From the NCBI GenBank assembly GCA_012735355.1, contig JAAYHP010000329.1, forward strand, positions 1 to 6,241: DNA of 6,241 nt, written 5' to 3'. Both the position numbers and the translations under genes were made by a program. Position 1 is the stretch's first letter; every line of letters begins with the position of its first letter. Origin of the DNA: Lysinibacillus sp. (lineage in GTDB: Bacteria; Bacillota; Bacilli; Bacillales_A; Planococcaceae). The notes under the pieces are model-generated. The model saw only the letters and a program-made list of their open reading frames with translations, ran no database searches and was not told the origin of the DNA. This document shows, one piece after another, positions 1 to 5,202 of the stretch.

Positions 1-2
1 CC

Positions 3-689
3 TTTCGGGCAAGCTTGTACGCAGTTTTGCGAGTTGCCGCAGTTGGCAAGACCGCCGTCGCCCATAATTGCTGCTAAACGTTCTCCTTTATACATTGCTC
101 CTGTCGGATGTGCGTTAAATAAACGCACTTGCGATAACGGAGCAGGGCCGATAAATGACGATTTGCTATTGACGTTCGGACATGATTCCAAACATACGCC
201 GCACGTCATGCATTTTGATAATTCATATGCCCATTGACGTTTACGTTCAGGCATACGTGGACCTTCACCTAAATCGTAACTACCATCAATCGGAATCCAA
301 GCTTTCACTTTCTTCAACGCATTAAACATACGACTACGGTCAACTTGTAAGTCTCTGACAACCGGGAAAGTTTTCATTGGTTCTAATCGAATTGGTTGCT
401 CTAATTGGTCAACTAGTGCCGAACATGATTGACGTGGGCGACCATTGATAACCATTGAACATGCGCCACAAACTTCTTCAAGACAGTTCATATCCCAAGT
501 TACAGGAGTCGTTTGTTTACCATCTGCAGTCACTGGATGCTCACGAATATACATTAACGCTGAAATTACGTTCATACCAGGGCGATAAGGCACTTCGAAA
601 TCTTCCCAGCGACTTGCACCATTTACATTATCTTGACGAAGGATACGAAGTTTCACTGTTTTACCAGTTTCAACTTGTTGCATAGTCAT
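3..689 (-). CDS. sdhB: Succinate dehydrogenase iron-sulfur subunit SdhB (C-terminus cut by window edge)
   Basis: This is the electron-transfer subunit of complex II. It passes electrons from the SdhA flavin through three Fe-S clusters to menaquinone at the SdhC membrane anchor. There are 229 codons in frame from ATG 689 to the window edge. The family is about 250 residues, so only some two dozen C-terminal residues are missing. The N-terminal ferredoxin-like domain has the [2Fe-2S] cysteines C69, C74, C77 and C89 (NCLEEVCGAC, then C89). The C-terminal domain has C160-xx-C163-xx-C166-xxx-C170-P, followed by C217, C223 and C227-P in CGNSQNCVQACPK, which together ligate the [4Fe-4S] and [3Fe-4S] clusters. 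The start is set by a very strong Shine-Dalgarno AAGGGAGG at 699-706, 9 nt upstream; a second ATG (codon 3) sits too far from it. The gene begins 19 nt after sdhA and is the last gene of sdhCAB seen here. Confidence 0.97.
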   Translation of the reverse strand, partial: MTMQQVETGKTVKLRILRQDNVNGASRWEDFEVPYRPGMNVISALMYIREHPVTADGKQTTPVTWDMNCLEEVCGACSMVINGRPRQSCSALVDQLEQPIRLEPMKTFPVVRDLQVDRSRMFNALKKVKAWIPIDGSYDLGEGPRMPERKRQWAYELSKCMTCGVCLESCPNVNSKSSFIGPAPLSQVRLFNAHPTGAMYKGERLAAIMGDGGLANCGNSQNCVQACPK

Positions 690-708
690 TGTGTTTAACC
701 TCCCTTAA

Positions 709-2463
709 TTATGATTTTGAAGTGTAGTCACGTTTACGTGGAGGAATCAACGAAACGTCCACTTCTTGATAAGTAATGATTGGCTCGCCAGTAGCTGGGT
801 CGAATTTCGCCATTGTTGTTTTTAAGAAGTTTTCATCGTCACGTTCAGGGAATTCTGGCTTGTAGTGAGCACCACGAGACTCGTTACGTAATAACGCACC
901 TTTCGTAATCACTCGTGCAAGATATAACATGTTTTTCAATTGACGAGTAAAGTGTGCACCTTGGTTACTCCATTTTTGAGTATCGTGAATGTTAATGTTT
1001 TCCCAACGTTCTAACATTTCACCAAGTCGTTCATATGTTTTTTCTAGGCGATCGTTGTAACGTACAACTGTTACGTTATCAGTCATCATTTCACCTAGTT
1101 CTTTATGAAGTAAGTATGCGTTTTCAGTACCTTTATCCATTTTCAGGATATTATCCCATTTCTCTTGCTCTTCTTTTACGCGAGCATCATATAGGGATTG
1201 TGGTAAGTCTTCTGCATGTTTTGTTAATCCTTGCATATACTTAACTGCATTCGGACCTGCAACCATACCACCGTAAATCGCAGAAAGTAATGAGTTCGCA
1301 CCTAAGCGGTTCGCACCGTGTTGTGAGTAATCACATTCACCTGCTGCGAAGAGCCCAGGAATTTCTGTCATTTGATCGTAGTCAACCCATATTCCACCCA
1401 TTGAATAGTGAACTGCTGGGAAGATTTTCATTGGAACTTTACGTGGGTCGTCTCCTACGAATTTTTCGTAGATTTCGATAATTCCACCTAGTTTAATATC
1501 TAGTTCATGTGGATCTTTATGAGATAAGTCTAAATAAACAACGTTTTCTCCGTTGATACCTAATTTTTGGTTTACGCACACGTCAAAGATTTCACGAGTT
1601 GCAATGTCACGTGGCACTAAGTTACCATATGCTGGATATTTTTCTTCTAAGAAATACCAAGGTTTACCGTCTTTATAAGTCCAAACTCGTCCACCTTCAC
1701 CACGCGCTGACTCAGACATTAGACGGTTTTTGTCATCACCAGGAATCGCTGTTGGGTGAATTTGGATGAACTCACCGTTCGCATAAGATGCACCTTGTTG
1801 ATAAACAATCGATGCAGCAGAACCAGTGTTAATTACTGAGTTTGTTGATTTACCAAAGATAATACCTGGGCCACCTGTTGCCATAATAACAGCATCAGAG
1901 CGGAAGGATTTAATTTCTGAACTATTTAAATCTTGTGCAACGATACCACGGCAAACTCCTTCATCGTCTAAAACGATTCCTAGGAATTCCCAGTGTTCGT
2001 ATTTTGTAACTAAACCTTCAACTTCATAACGACGAACTTGCTCGTCTAATGCATACAATAATTGTTGACCAGTTGTCGCACCAGAGAATGCTGTACGGTG
2101 ATGTAATGTACCACCGAAACGACGGAAGTCAAGAAGTCCTTCCGGAGTACGGTTGAACATAACTCCCATACGGTCAAACATATGGATAATTCCAGGTGCT
2201 GCTTCACACATTGCTTTAACTGGTGGTTGGTTTGCTAGGAAGTCACCACCGTATACTGTGTCGTCAAAGTGGATCCATGGAGAATCCCCTTCACCTTTTG
2301 TATTAACGGCTCCATTAATTCCGCCTTGTGCACAAACAGAGTGTGAACGTTTTACTGGAACTAAGGAGAATAATTCTACTTCAGTGCCCATTTCGGCAGC
2401 TTTCATTGTTGCCATTAGGCCTGCTAAACCGCCACCTACGACGATTAGTTTCTTTTTCGCCAT
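709..2463 (-). CDS. sdhA: Succinate dehydrogenase flavoprotein subunit SdhA
   Basis: This is the catalytic subunit of complex II, on the cytoplasmic face of the membrane. It oxidises succinate to fumarate using covalently bound FAD. The length of 584 residues is normal for Bacillus-type SdhA. The N-terminal dinucleotide-binding motif is G10-G-G12-LA-G15. The histidine for covalent FAD attachment is H41 in SHSVCAQGG. Substrate-site elements are H236-P-T, the SESARGEGG loop (250-258), the likely proton-shuttle arginine R285 in PRDIATRE, H352 in VHYSMGG, and R386 in GANRLGANS. The C-terminal helical domain starts near residue 420. The ATG is preceded by GAGGAGTG at 2474-2481, 10 nt away. It lies 49 nt downstream of sdhC and 19 nt upstream of sdhB, so the three genes form one operon. 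No key residue appears to be missing. Fumarate reductase flavoprotein is the only close alternative, and the gene order with a five-helix SdhC favours succinate dehydrogenase. Confidence 0.98.
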   Translation of the reverse strand: MAKKKLIVVGGGLAGLMATMKAAEMGTEVELFSLVPVKRSHSVCAQGGINGAVNTKGEGDSPWIHFDDTVYGGDFLANQPPVKAMCEAAPGIIHMFDRMGVMFNRTPEGLLDFRRFGGTLHHRTAFSGATTGQQLLYALDEQVRRYEVEGLVTKYEHWEFLGIVLDDEGVCRGIVAQDLNSSEIKSFRSDAVIMATGGPGIIFGKSTNSVINTGSAASIVYQQGASYANGEFIQIHPTAIPGDDKNRLMSESARGEGGRVWTYKDGKPWYFLEEKYPAYGNLVPRDIATREIFDVCVNQKLGINGENVVYLDLSHKDPHELDIKLGGIIEIYEKFVGDDPRKVPMKIFPAVHYSMGGIWVDYDQMTEIPGLFAAGECDYSQHGANRLGANSLLSAIYGGMVAGPNAVKYMQGLTKHAEDLPQSLYDARVKEEQEKWDNILKMDKGTENAYLLHKELGEMMTDNVTVVRYNDRLEKTYERLGEMLERWENINIHDTQKWSNQGAHFTRQLKNMLYLARVITKGALLRNESRGAHYKPEFPERDDENFLKTTMAKFDPATGEPIITYQEVDVSLIPPRKRDYTSKS

Positions 2464-2502
2464 GATTACTTCTCACTCCTCTTTTTCTATAATCGGACGT
2501 TC

Positions 2503-2517
2503 TATAATTCAATTATA
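2503..2517. repeat. 15-bp AT-rich palindrome across the sdhC stop codon
   Basis: TATAATTCAATTATA is a perfect palindrome with 7-bp arms around a central base, and it covers the sdhC stop codon in the 49-nt sdhC-sdhA gap. It could form a weak mRNA hairpin between two cistrons. There is no U tract, so it is not a terminator. It may be chance in AT-rich DNA. Confidence 0.3.
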
Positions 2518-3124
2518 CGAATGCTAGAATTGCAGACACACCGACAATACTAATGATAACGAAAAACGCCATTGACAACCATGATGCTACTTTTTGAGAA
2601 TGCGGTGATTGTGTAATACCCCAGCTTACTAAAAATGCCCATAAACCGTTAGATAAGTGCAATGTAGCTGAAAGGATACCCACAATATAGAACCCTAACA
2701 TCCATGGGTTTGCAACGATTTCTTCCATCATGTTAAAGTTAACTTCCGCACCAAAAGCTTTTTGGATACGAGTTTGGAACATGTGCCAAGCAATGAAGAT
2801 TACTAGGAACACACCAGAAATACGTTGCAATAAGAACATCCAGTTACGGAATGTACTGAAGCGCTTGTTGTTTGGTGTTGCTGTAAAGGCGATATAAAGA
2901 CCATATAAACCGTGGAATAATAATGGAATATAAATTACAATCCATTCTACTAGAAGTAATAGTGGTCCTGGAATGTAATTCATTACTCCCGTTGCAGTGT
3001 TATAAGTCTCTTCTCCACCTGTAGCAGTGAAGTTCAAGGATAAGTGGAACACCAAAAACAGCCCTACAGGAATTACACCGAGTAAAGAATGTAATCGGCG
3101 CCAGTAAAACTCATTTTTTGCCAA
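2513..3124 (-). CDS. sdhC: Succinate dehydrogenase cytochrome b558 membrane anchor SdhC (TTG start)
   Basis: This is the di-haem b membrane anchor that fixes SdhA/SdhB to the membrane and reduces menaquinone. It is one polypeptide rather than separate SdhC and SdhD. Starting at TTG 3124 gives 203 residues beginning MAKNEFYWRRLHSLLG, about the size of the B. subtilis protein. Five hydrophobic helices are visible at roughly 14-32, 54-80, 97-117, 141-168 and 182-202. Histidines H27, H71, H114 and H156 sit where the family places its four haem ligands (known pairing in Bacillus: first with third, second with fourth). The frame is open upstream to an ATG at 3196, but that extension is hydrophilic, lacks a Shine-Dalgarno site, and would read through the leader and cre-like site. 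AAGGGGGG lies exactly 8 nt before the TTG. This is the first gene of sdhCAB. Confidence 0.96.
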   Translation of the reverse strand: MAKNEFYWRRLHSLLGVIPVGLFLVFHLSLNFTATGGEETYNTATGVMNYIPGPLLLLVEWIVIYIPLLFHGLYGLYIAFTATPNNKRFSTFRNWMFLLQRISGVFLVIFIAWHMFQTRIQKAFGAEVNFNMMEEIVANPWMLGFYIVGILSATLHLSNGLWAFLVSWGITQSPHSQKVASWLSMAFFVIISIVGVSAILAFV

Positions 3125-3132
3125 GACTGATA

Positions 3133-3140
3133 CCCCCCTT
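3133..3140 (-). promoter_or_regulatory. Shine-Dalgarno site that sets the sdhC TTG start
   Basis: On the minus strand the sequence reads AAGGGGGG, 8 nt before TTG 3124. It decides against the longer frame from ATG 3196. The run of six G residues is unusual. In B. subtilis the iron-sparing small RNA FsrA, which has C-rich segments, represses sdhC translation at its leader; whether such an RNA exists in this organism cannot be seen here. Confidence 0.8.
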
Positions 3141-3177
3141 AAATAATTGAAATAGCTAGTCAATAAGTCGTCACAAA

Positions 3178-3192
3178 TTGTAAACGCTTTAT
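3178..3192. promoter_or_regulatory. Candidate catabolite-responsive element (cre) for CcpA in the sdhC leader
   Basis: The plus-strand sequence TTGTAAACGCTTTAT fits the cre consensus WTGNAANCGNWNNCW at every defined position except the C near the right end, which is A here. It lies about 40-55 nt downstream of the predicted sdhC transcription start, where bound CcpA could block elongation. TCA-cycle genes, including sdh in Bacillus, are known to be glucose-repressed. The site is a sequence match only, and one mismatch in an AT-rich region lowers its weight. Confidence 0.45.
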
Positions 3193-3208
3193 ACATTGAC
3201 TGATTATT

Positions 3209-3230
3209 TCATAATGGTACAATATTATGA
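3209..3230 (-). repeat. Inverted repeat at the predicted 5' end of the sdhCAB mRNA
   Basis: Perfect 7-bp arms TCATAAT and ATTATGA are separated by 8 nt. Because the predicted transcription start is near 3231, this would fold as a stem-loop at the very 5' terminus of the sdhCAB transcript, or it could act as a DNA operator just downstream of the promoter. 5'-terminal hairpins can protect mRNA from 5'-end-dependent decay in Bacillus. The arms are entirely AT-rich except one pair, so the RNA stem would be weak. Confidence 0.4.
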
Positions 3231-3237
3231 CAAGTTC

Positions 3238-3266
3238 ATTGTACCCCCACGAACTATTACCGTCAA
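3238..3266 (-). promoter_or_regulatory. Sigma-A-type promoter of sdhCAB
   Basis: On the minus strand a -35 box TTGACG (3261-3266) is followed by a 17-nt spacer and a -10 box TACAAT (3238-3243). Each hexamer matches consensus at five of six positions and the spacing is optimal. Transcription would start near 3231, giving a leader of about 107 nt before the sdhC TTG. No other promoter in the sdhC-yslB gap is as good. Confidence 0.75.
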
Positions 3267-3273
3267 GGTTCGT
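3249..3273. repeat. Inverted repeat bracketing the sdhC -35 box
   Basis: Perfect 6-bp arms ACGAAC (3249-3254) and GTTCGT (3268-3273) are separated by 13 bp and enclose the -35 hexamer of the sdhC promoter. The arrangement resembles an operator for a dimeric regulator, but arms this short can arise by chance. I do not recognise the motif as a Rex, Fnr, Fur, CodY or CcpA site. Confidence 0.25.
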
Positions 3274-3333
3274 TCTGAAGATTTCTTTTCCGAAATTTGC
3301 GCAATAATCGCTAAATTTCTCTCTATTTTTCTA

Positions 3334-3364
3334 CTTAAAGTCATTTTCTTGTTTCGTATATAAA
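3334..3364 (+). promoter_or_regulatory. Possible yslB promoter (weak)
   Basis: A -10-like TATATA/TATAAA at 3357-3364 lies about 35 nt before the yslB start codon. The best -35 at normal spacing is the poor CTTAAA (3334-3339). The position is sensible for a divergent monocistronic gene but the sequence support is weak. Confidence 0.25.
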
Positions 3365-3397
3365 AATAGAAATTTTCTAGAAAGAGGTCTAAATTTT

Positions 3398-3814
3398 ATG
3401 ACAACGATGAATAACACTTTTCCCTTATTCGGCTATGAAATATTAAGGGATTATTTACTGCCAACAATATTGGGTAAGCATGAAAAAGACATTCTTTATT
3501 GGGCAGGAAAAGATATAGCAAGAAAATTCCCTTGCACCGACATTCCCCTCATCATCTCTTTTTTTGAAGATGCCGGTTGGGGTAGCCTTTCCCTCGCTAA
3601 AGAAATGAAAGATGGATATGTATTTCATTTAACGAATGAACCTGAAATGCTCAAAATTGAAGAGCGAAATTTCCGCTTAGAAGCCGGATTCATTGCGGAA
3701 CAGATTCAAGGTATAAATGGTGTTTTAACAGAATGTTTTGACGAGAAAAAAGAAAAACAGCAACAAGTGATTTTTACCGTAAAAATGGATTTAAAAGAAA
3801 AAATAGAACGTTAA
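3398..3814 (+). CDS. yslB: YslB family protein (DUF2507), function unknown
   Basis: This is a 138-residue soluble protein with no signal peptide or membrane segment. It resembles Bacillus YslB/DUF2507 in the N-terminal stretch FGYEILRDYLLPTILGKHEKDILYWAGK (11-38), the FFEDAGWGSL element (about 55-64) and the RLEAGFIAEQIQ helix (about 93-104), and in its usual place between lysC and sdhC. Its function is not established. I recall, with limited certainty, that the family fold is related to the V4R/haem-NO-binding ligand-binding superfamily. A cysteine at 46 and another at 113 are present, but no metal motif is obvious. The ATG is preceded by AAAGAGGT (3381-3388), with about 10 nt between AGAGG and the ATG. 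A second ATG three codons on lies too far from it. The gene is divergent from sdhC, converges on lysC, and so is probably monocistronic, ending at the terminator just after it. Confidence 0.85.
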   Translation: MTTMNNTFPLFGYEILRDYLLPTILGKHEKDILYWAGKDIARKFPCTDIPLIISFFEDAGWGSLSLAKEMKDGYVFHLTNEPEMLKIEERNFRLEAGFIAEQIQGINGVLTECFDEKKEKQQQVIFTVKMDLKEKIER

Positions 3815-3818
3815 AGGG

Positions 3819-3843
3819 AAGGGGCAAAGATCGCCCCTTTTTT
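3819..3843 (+). terminator. Intrinsic terminator of yslB
   Basis: Perfect 7-bp arms AAGGGGC and GCCCCTT enclose a 7-nt loop, with a run of six T residues (3838-3843) on the plus strand. It begins 4 nt after the yslB stop codon. On the minus strand the same stem follows the lysC stop but is trailed only by TTCCCTTTAA, so any termination of lysC there would be less efficient. Confidence 0.9.
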
Positions 3844-3846
3844 CAA

Positions 3847-4335
3847 TTATACTAGTTCATCAGCTAAGTTAAATTCATCGTGCAATGCGTTGGCAGCTCG
3901 TACCATATCATCTTGAGGTACAACGACAGACACTTTTATTTCCGATGTGGAGACCATTTTGACTAATATATTTTCTTTTCGTAAACGGTCAAACATGCGA
4001 GCTGCTACTCCCGGATTCGAAACCATTCCAGAGCCAACGATGGATACTTTCGCTAAACCAACTTCAAAATTGGCGAAGCTAAATCCAAGGGACTCCTTAT
4101 TATCTTCAAGTACTTTTACAGCCTTTGCTAATCCTTCCTTTTCAATTGAGAAGGAAATCGTTGGTTTTACTTCATCGATGACTGCTTGTACAATAATATC
4201 TACATTTACATTATGCATTGCTAACGTATTAAATAAATTAGAAAGGGAAGAATTTTCAAAAGATTCATAGCCTACTGTAAAACGTATAATATCTGTTTCA
4301 TAGGCAACGCCACGCACAATTAAATTTTTTTCCAT
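3847..4335 (-). CDS. lysC: Probable separate beta (ACT-only) subunit of LysC from an internal in-frame start
   Basis: B. subtilis aspartokinase II is an alpha2beta2 enzyme whose beta subunit is translated from an internal start in lysC and equals the C-terminal 163 residues. Here codon 247 is ATG (4333-4335), giving a 162-residue product MEKNLIVRGVAYETD made of the two ACT domains. A near-ideal Shine-Dalgarno (AAGGGAG at 4344-4350, within codons 242-244) lies 8 nt before it. The position and product size match the known beta subunit. Such a small protein could fold and bind lysine without the kinase domain. Translation from this start is inferred, not shown. Confidence 0.6.
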   Translation of the reverse strand: MEKNLIVRGVAYETDIIRFTVGYESFENSSLSNLFNTLAMHNVNVDIIVQAVIDEVKPTISFSIEKEGLAKAVKVLEDNKESLGFSFANFEVGLAKVSIVGSGMVSNPGVAARMFDRLRKENILVKMVSTSEIKVSVVVPQDDMVRAANALHDEFNLADELV

Positions 4336-5073
4336 TTCTATCTCTCCCTTAATCAATGTACCTCGAACATTTTCAGTACTGGAACGAACTACAATTGGCA
4401 TTTCAAATTTCTTCGCTAATTCTACCGCTCTTGGATGAACAATTTTAGAACCTAAATAAGCTAGTTCTAACATTTCATCATATGTAATATCCTTTAATTT
4501 GCGAGCTTTTGTTACTATTTCAGGATCCGCTGTATAAACGCCATCTCGATCTGTGTAGATTTCTACACGACTTGCATTAATAGATGCAGCAATGGCCACG
4601 GCCGTCGTATCAACACCGCCATTTCCAAGCAGTGTGATATTATTGTTTTCATCCACCCCTTGTCCACCTGCTACAACGACTATTGCACCTTTTTTAAAGT
4701 GTTCAATGATTACGTCGCCGTTTATTTCTTCAATGCGGGCATTTCCATTTACTTTCCCTGTTGTTTGAATTCCAAGCTGCCATCCTGCAAGGGAAACTGC
4801 TCGGAATCCCCGTTTTTGAATAGCGATGGATAGAAGGCTGCTAGCAAGATGGGCATTCATCGAGTTTAAAACGTCTAATTCCCGCTCGGAAGGTGTATCA
4901 GAAAGGGAATAGGTTAATTGTTGTACATTTCCATTCAATAAATCTGTTGTAGGAACGACAGCAACGACATTTCTTCCGAACTTTTTTTCCTCTATAAGTC
5001 GCTTTGCCATTTCACCGATTTTTTCAGGCGTTGAAAGATTTTCCGCATCCAATTTCACTACAATATTTATCAT
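3847..5073 (-). CDS. lysC: Aspartokinase-family protein LysC with degenerate active-site motifs (probable pseudoenzyme)
   Basis: By family and position this is the lysine-regulated aspartokinase II (aspartate + ATP to aspartyl phosphate, first step to lysine, diaminopimelate, threonine and methionine). From ATG 5073 it has 408 residues, the same as B. subtilis LysC. The kinase domain spans about 1-245 and two ACT domains span about 262-330 and 340-404. Retained are K7, GWQLGI (97-102), GNARI (110-114), D155, YTD (173-175), DP (183-184) and HP (213-214). Lost are the signature KFGGTS (K7-LDAEN here), the SAMG loop (PTTD 41-44), TGE (MNA 72-74) and GRGGSD (GNGGVD 150-155). The second ACT domain is well kept (GSGMVSNPGVAARMF, VSTSEIKVSVV). 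The frame is intact and a lysine riboswitch precedes it, so it is expressed and selected, but aspartokinase activity is doubtful. A regulatory or structural role is inference. AAGGGGAG at 5081-5088 lies 7 nt before this ATG; the in-frame GTG at 5079 is too close to it. Confidence 0.9.
   Translation of the reverse strand: MINIVVKLDAENLSTPEKIGEMAKRLIEEKKFGRNVVAVVPTTDLLNGNVQQLTYSLSDTPSERELDVLNSMNAHLASSLLSIAIQKRGFRAVSLAGWQLGIQTTGKVNGNARIEEINGDVIIEHFKKGAIVVVAGGQGVDENNNITLLGNGGVDTTAVAIAASINASRVEIYTDRDGVYTADPEIVTKARKLKDITYDEMLELAYLGSKIVHPRAVELAKKFEMPIVVRSSTENVRGTLIKGEIEMEKNLIVRGVAYETDIIRFTVGYESFENSSLSNLFNTLAMHNVNVDIIVQAVIDEVKPTISFSIEKEGLAKAVKVLEDNKESLGFSFANFEVGLAKVSIVGSGMVSNPGVAARMFDRLRKENILVKMVSTSEIKVSVVVPQDDMVRAANALHDEFNLADELV
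4341..4350 (-). promoter_or_regulatory. Internal Shine-Dalgarno for the LysC beta subunit
   Basis: On the minus strand the sequence AAGGGAGAGA lies inside the lysC coding frame (Lys-Gly-Glu codons), 8 nt from AAGGGAG to ATG 4335. It is as strong as the Shine-Dalgarno sites of the annotated genes in this window, which is unusual inside a coding region and supports internal initiation. Confidence 0.6.
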
Positions 5074-5080
5074 CGTCACA

Positions 5081-5088
5081 CTCCCCTT
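5081..5088 (-). promoter_or_regulatory. Shine-Dalgarno that sets the lysC start
   Basis: AAGGGGAG on the minus strand ends 7 nt before ATG 5073 but only 1 nt before the in-frame GTG at 5079. The spacing selects the ATG and gives a 408-residue protein instead of 410. Confidence 0.85.
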
Positions 5089-5140
5089 ATAGGTCTCTAT
5101 CAGGATGGTTTAGTTTCCTATTATTGATTATTCTATCAAA

Positions 5141-5180
5141 GAAAAAGACAACTCTTCACAAAATTGGTGAAAAGCTGCCT
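5141..5180 (-). terminator. Riboswitch-controlled terminator in the lysC leader
   Basis: On the minus strand AGGCAGCUUUUCAC (5167-5180) pairs with GUGAAGAGUUGUCU (5146-5159) across a 7-nt loop, 14 pairs including three G-U, followed by a U-rich tail (5142-5146 and beyond). It sits between the lysine aptamer and the lysC start. Its 5' arm is also complementary to the 3' strand of aptamer helix P1, so termination and antitermination are mutually exclusive. Confidence 0.85.
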
Positions 5181-5202
5181 CAATACTTCGAACATAACCC
5201 GA

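Noticed and set aside
34..685. Two plus-strand open frames opposite sdhB
   Set aside because: Both lie antisense to the iron-sulfur cysteine motifs of SdhB, which are plainly the real coding frame; no ribosome site or family resemblance supports them.
2153..2527. 124-residue plus-strand open frame opposite sdhA
   Set aside because: It lies antisense to the clearly conserved N-terminal half of SdhA, has no Shine-Dalgarno or recognisable domain, and is a shadow of that gene's codon pattern.
3125..3196. Longer SdhC starting at the ATG at 3196 (227 residues)
   Set aside because: The extra 24 residues do not resemble SdhC, have no Shine-Dalgarno, and overlap the leader with the cre-like site. 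The TTG at 3124 has AAGGGGGG at ideal spacing and gives the family length.
3371..3383. CodY-box-like AATTTTCTAGAAA upstream of yslB
   Set aside because: The CodY consensus is AATTTTCWGAAAATT. Here an extra base separates the halves and the right half lacks AATT, so only a TTTCTAGAAA palindrome remains, overlapping the Shine-Dalgarno region.
3947..4270. 107-residue plus-strand open frame opposite lysC
   Set aside because: It is antisense to the conserved ACT domains, with no ribosome site and low-complexity Ser/Thr/Phe-rich composition typical of a shadow frame.
5033..5055. P-loop-like IGCGKSF in another frame at the lysC 5' end, suggesting a frameshift that hides KFGGTS
   Set aside because: No single insertion or deletion restores KFGGTS, the chosen frame aligns without gaps on both sides, and the other lost motifs lie far away in the same open frame. 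The match is chance.
5074..5079. lysC start at the in-frame GTG 5079
   Set aside because: It is only 1 nt from the Shine-Dalgarno AAGGGGAG. The ATG at 5073 is 7 nt from it and gives 408 residues, the usual length.
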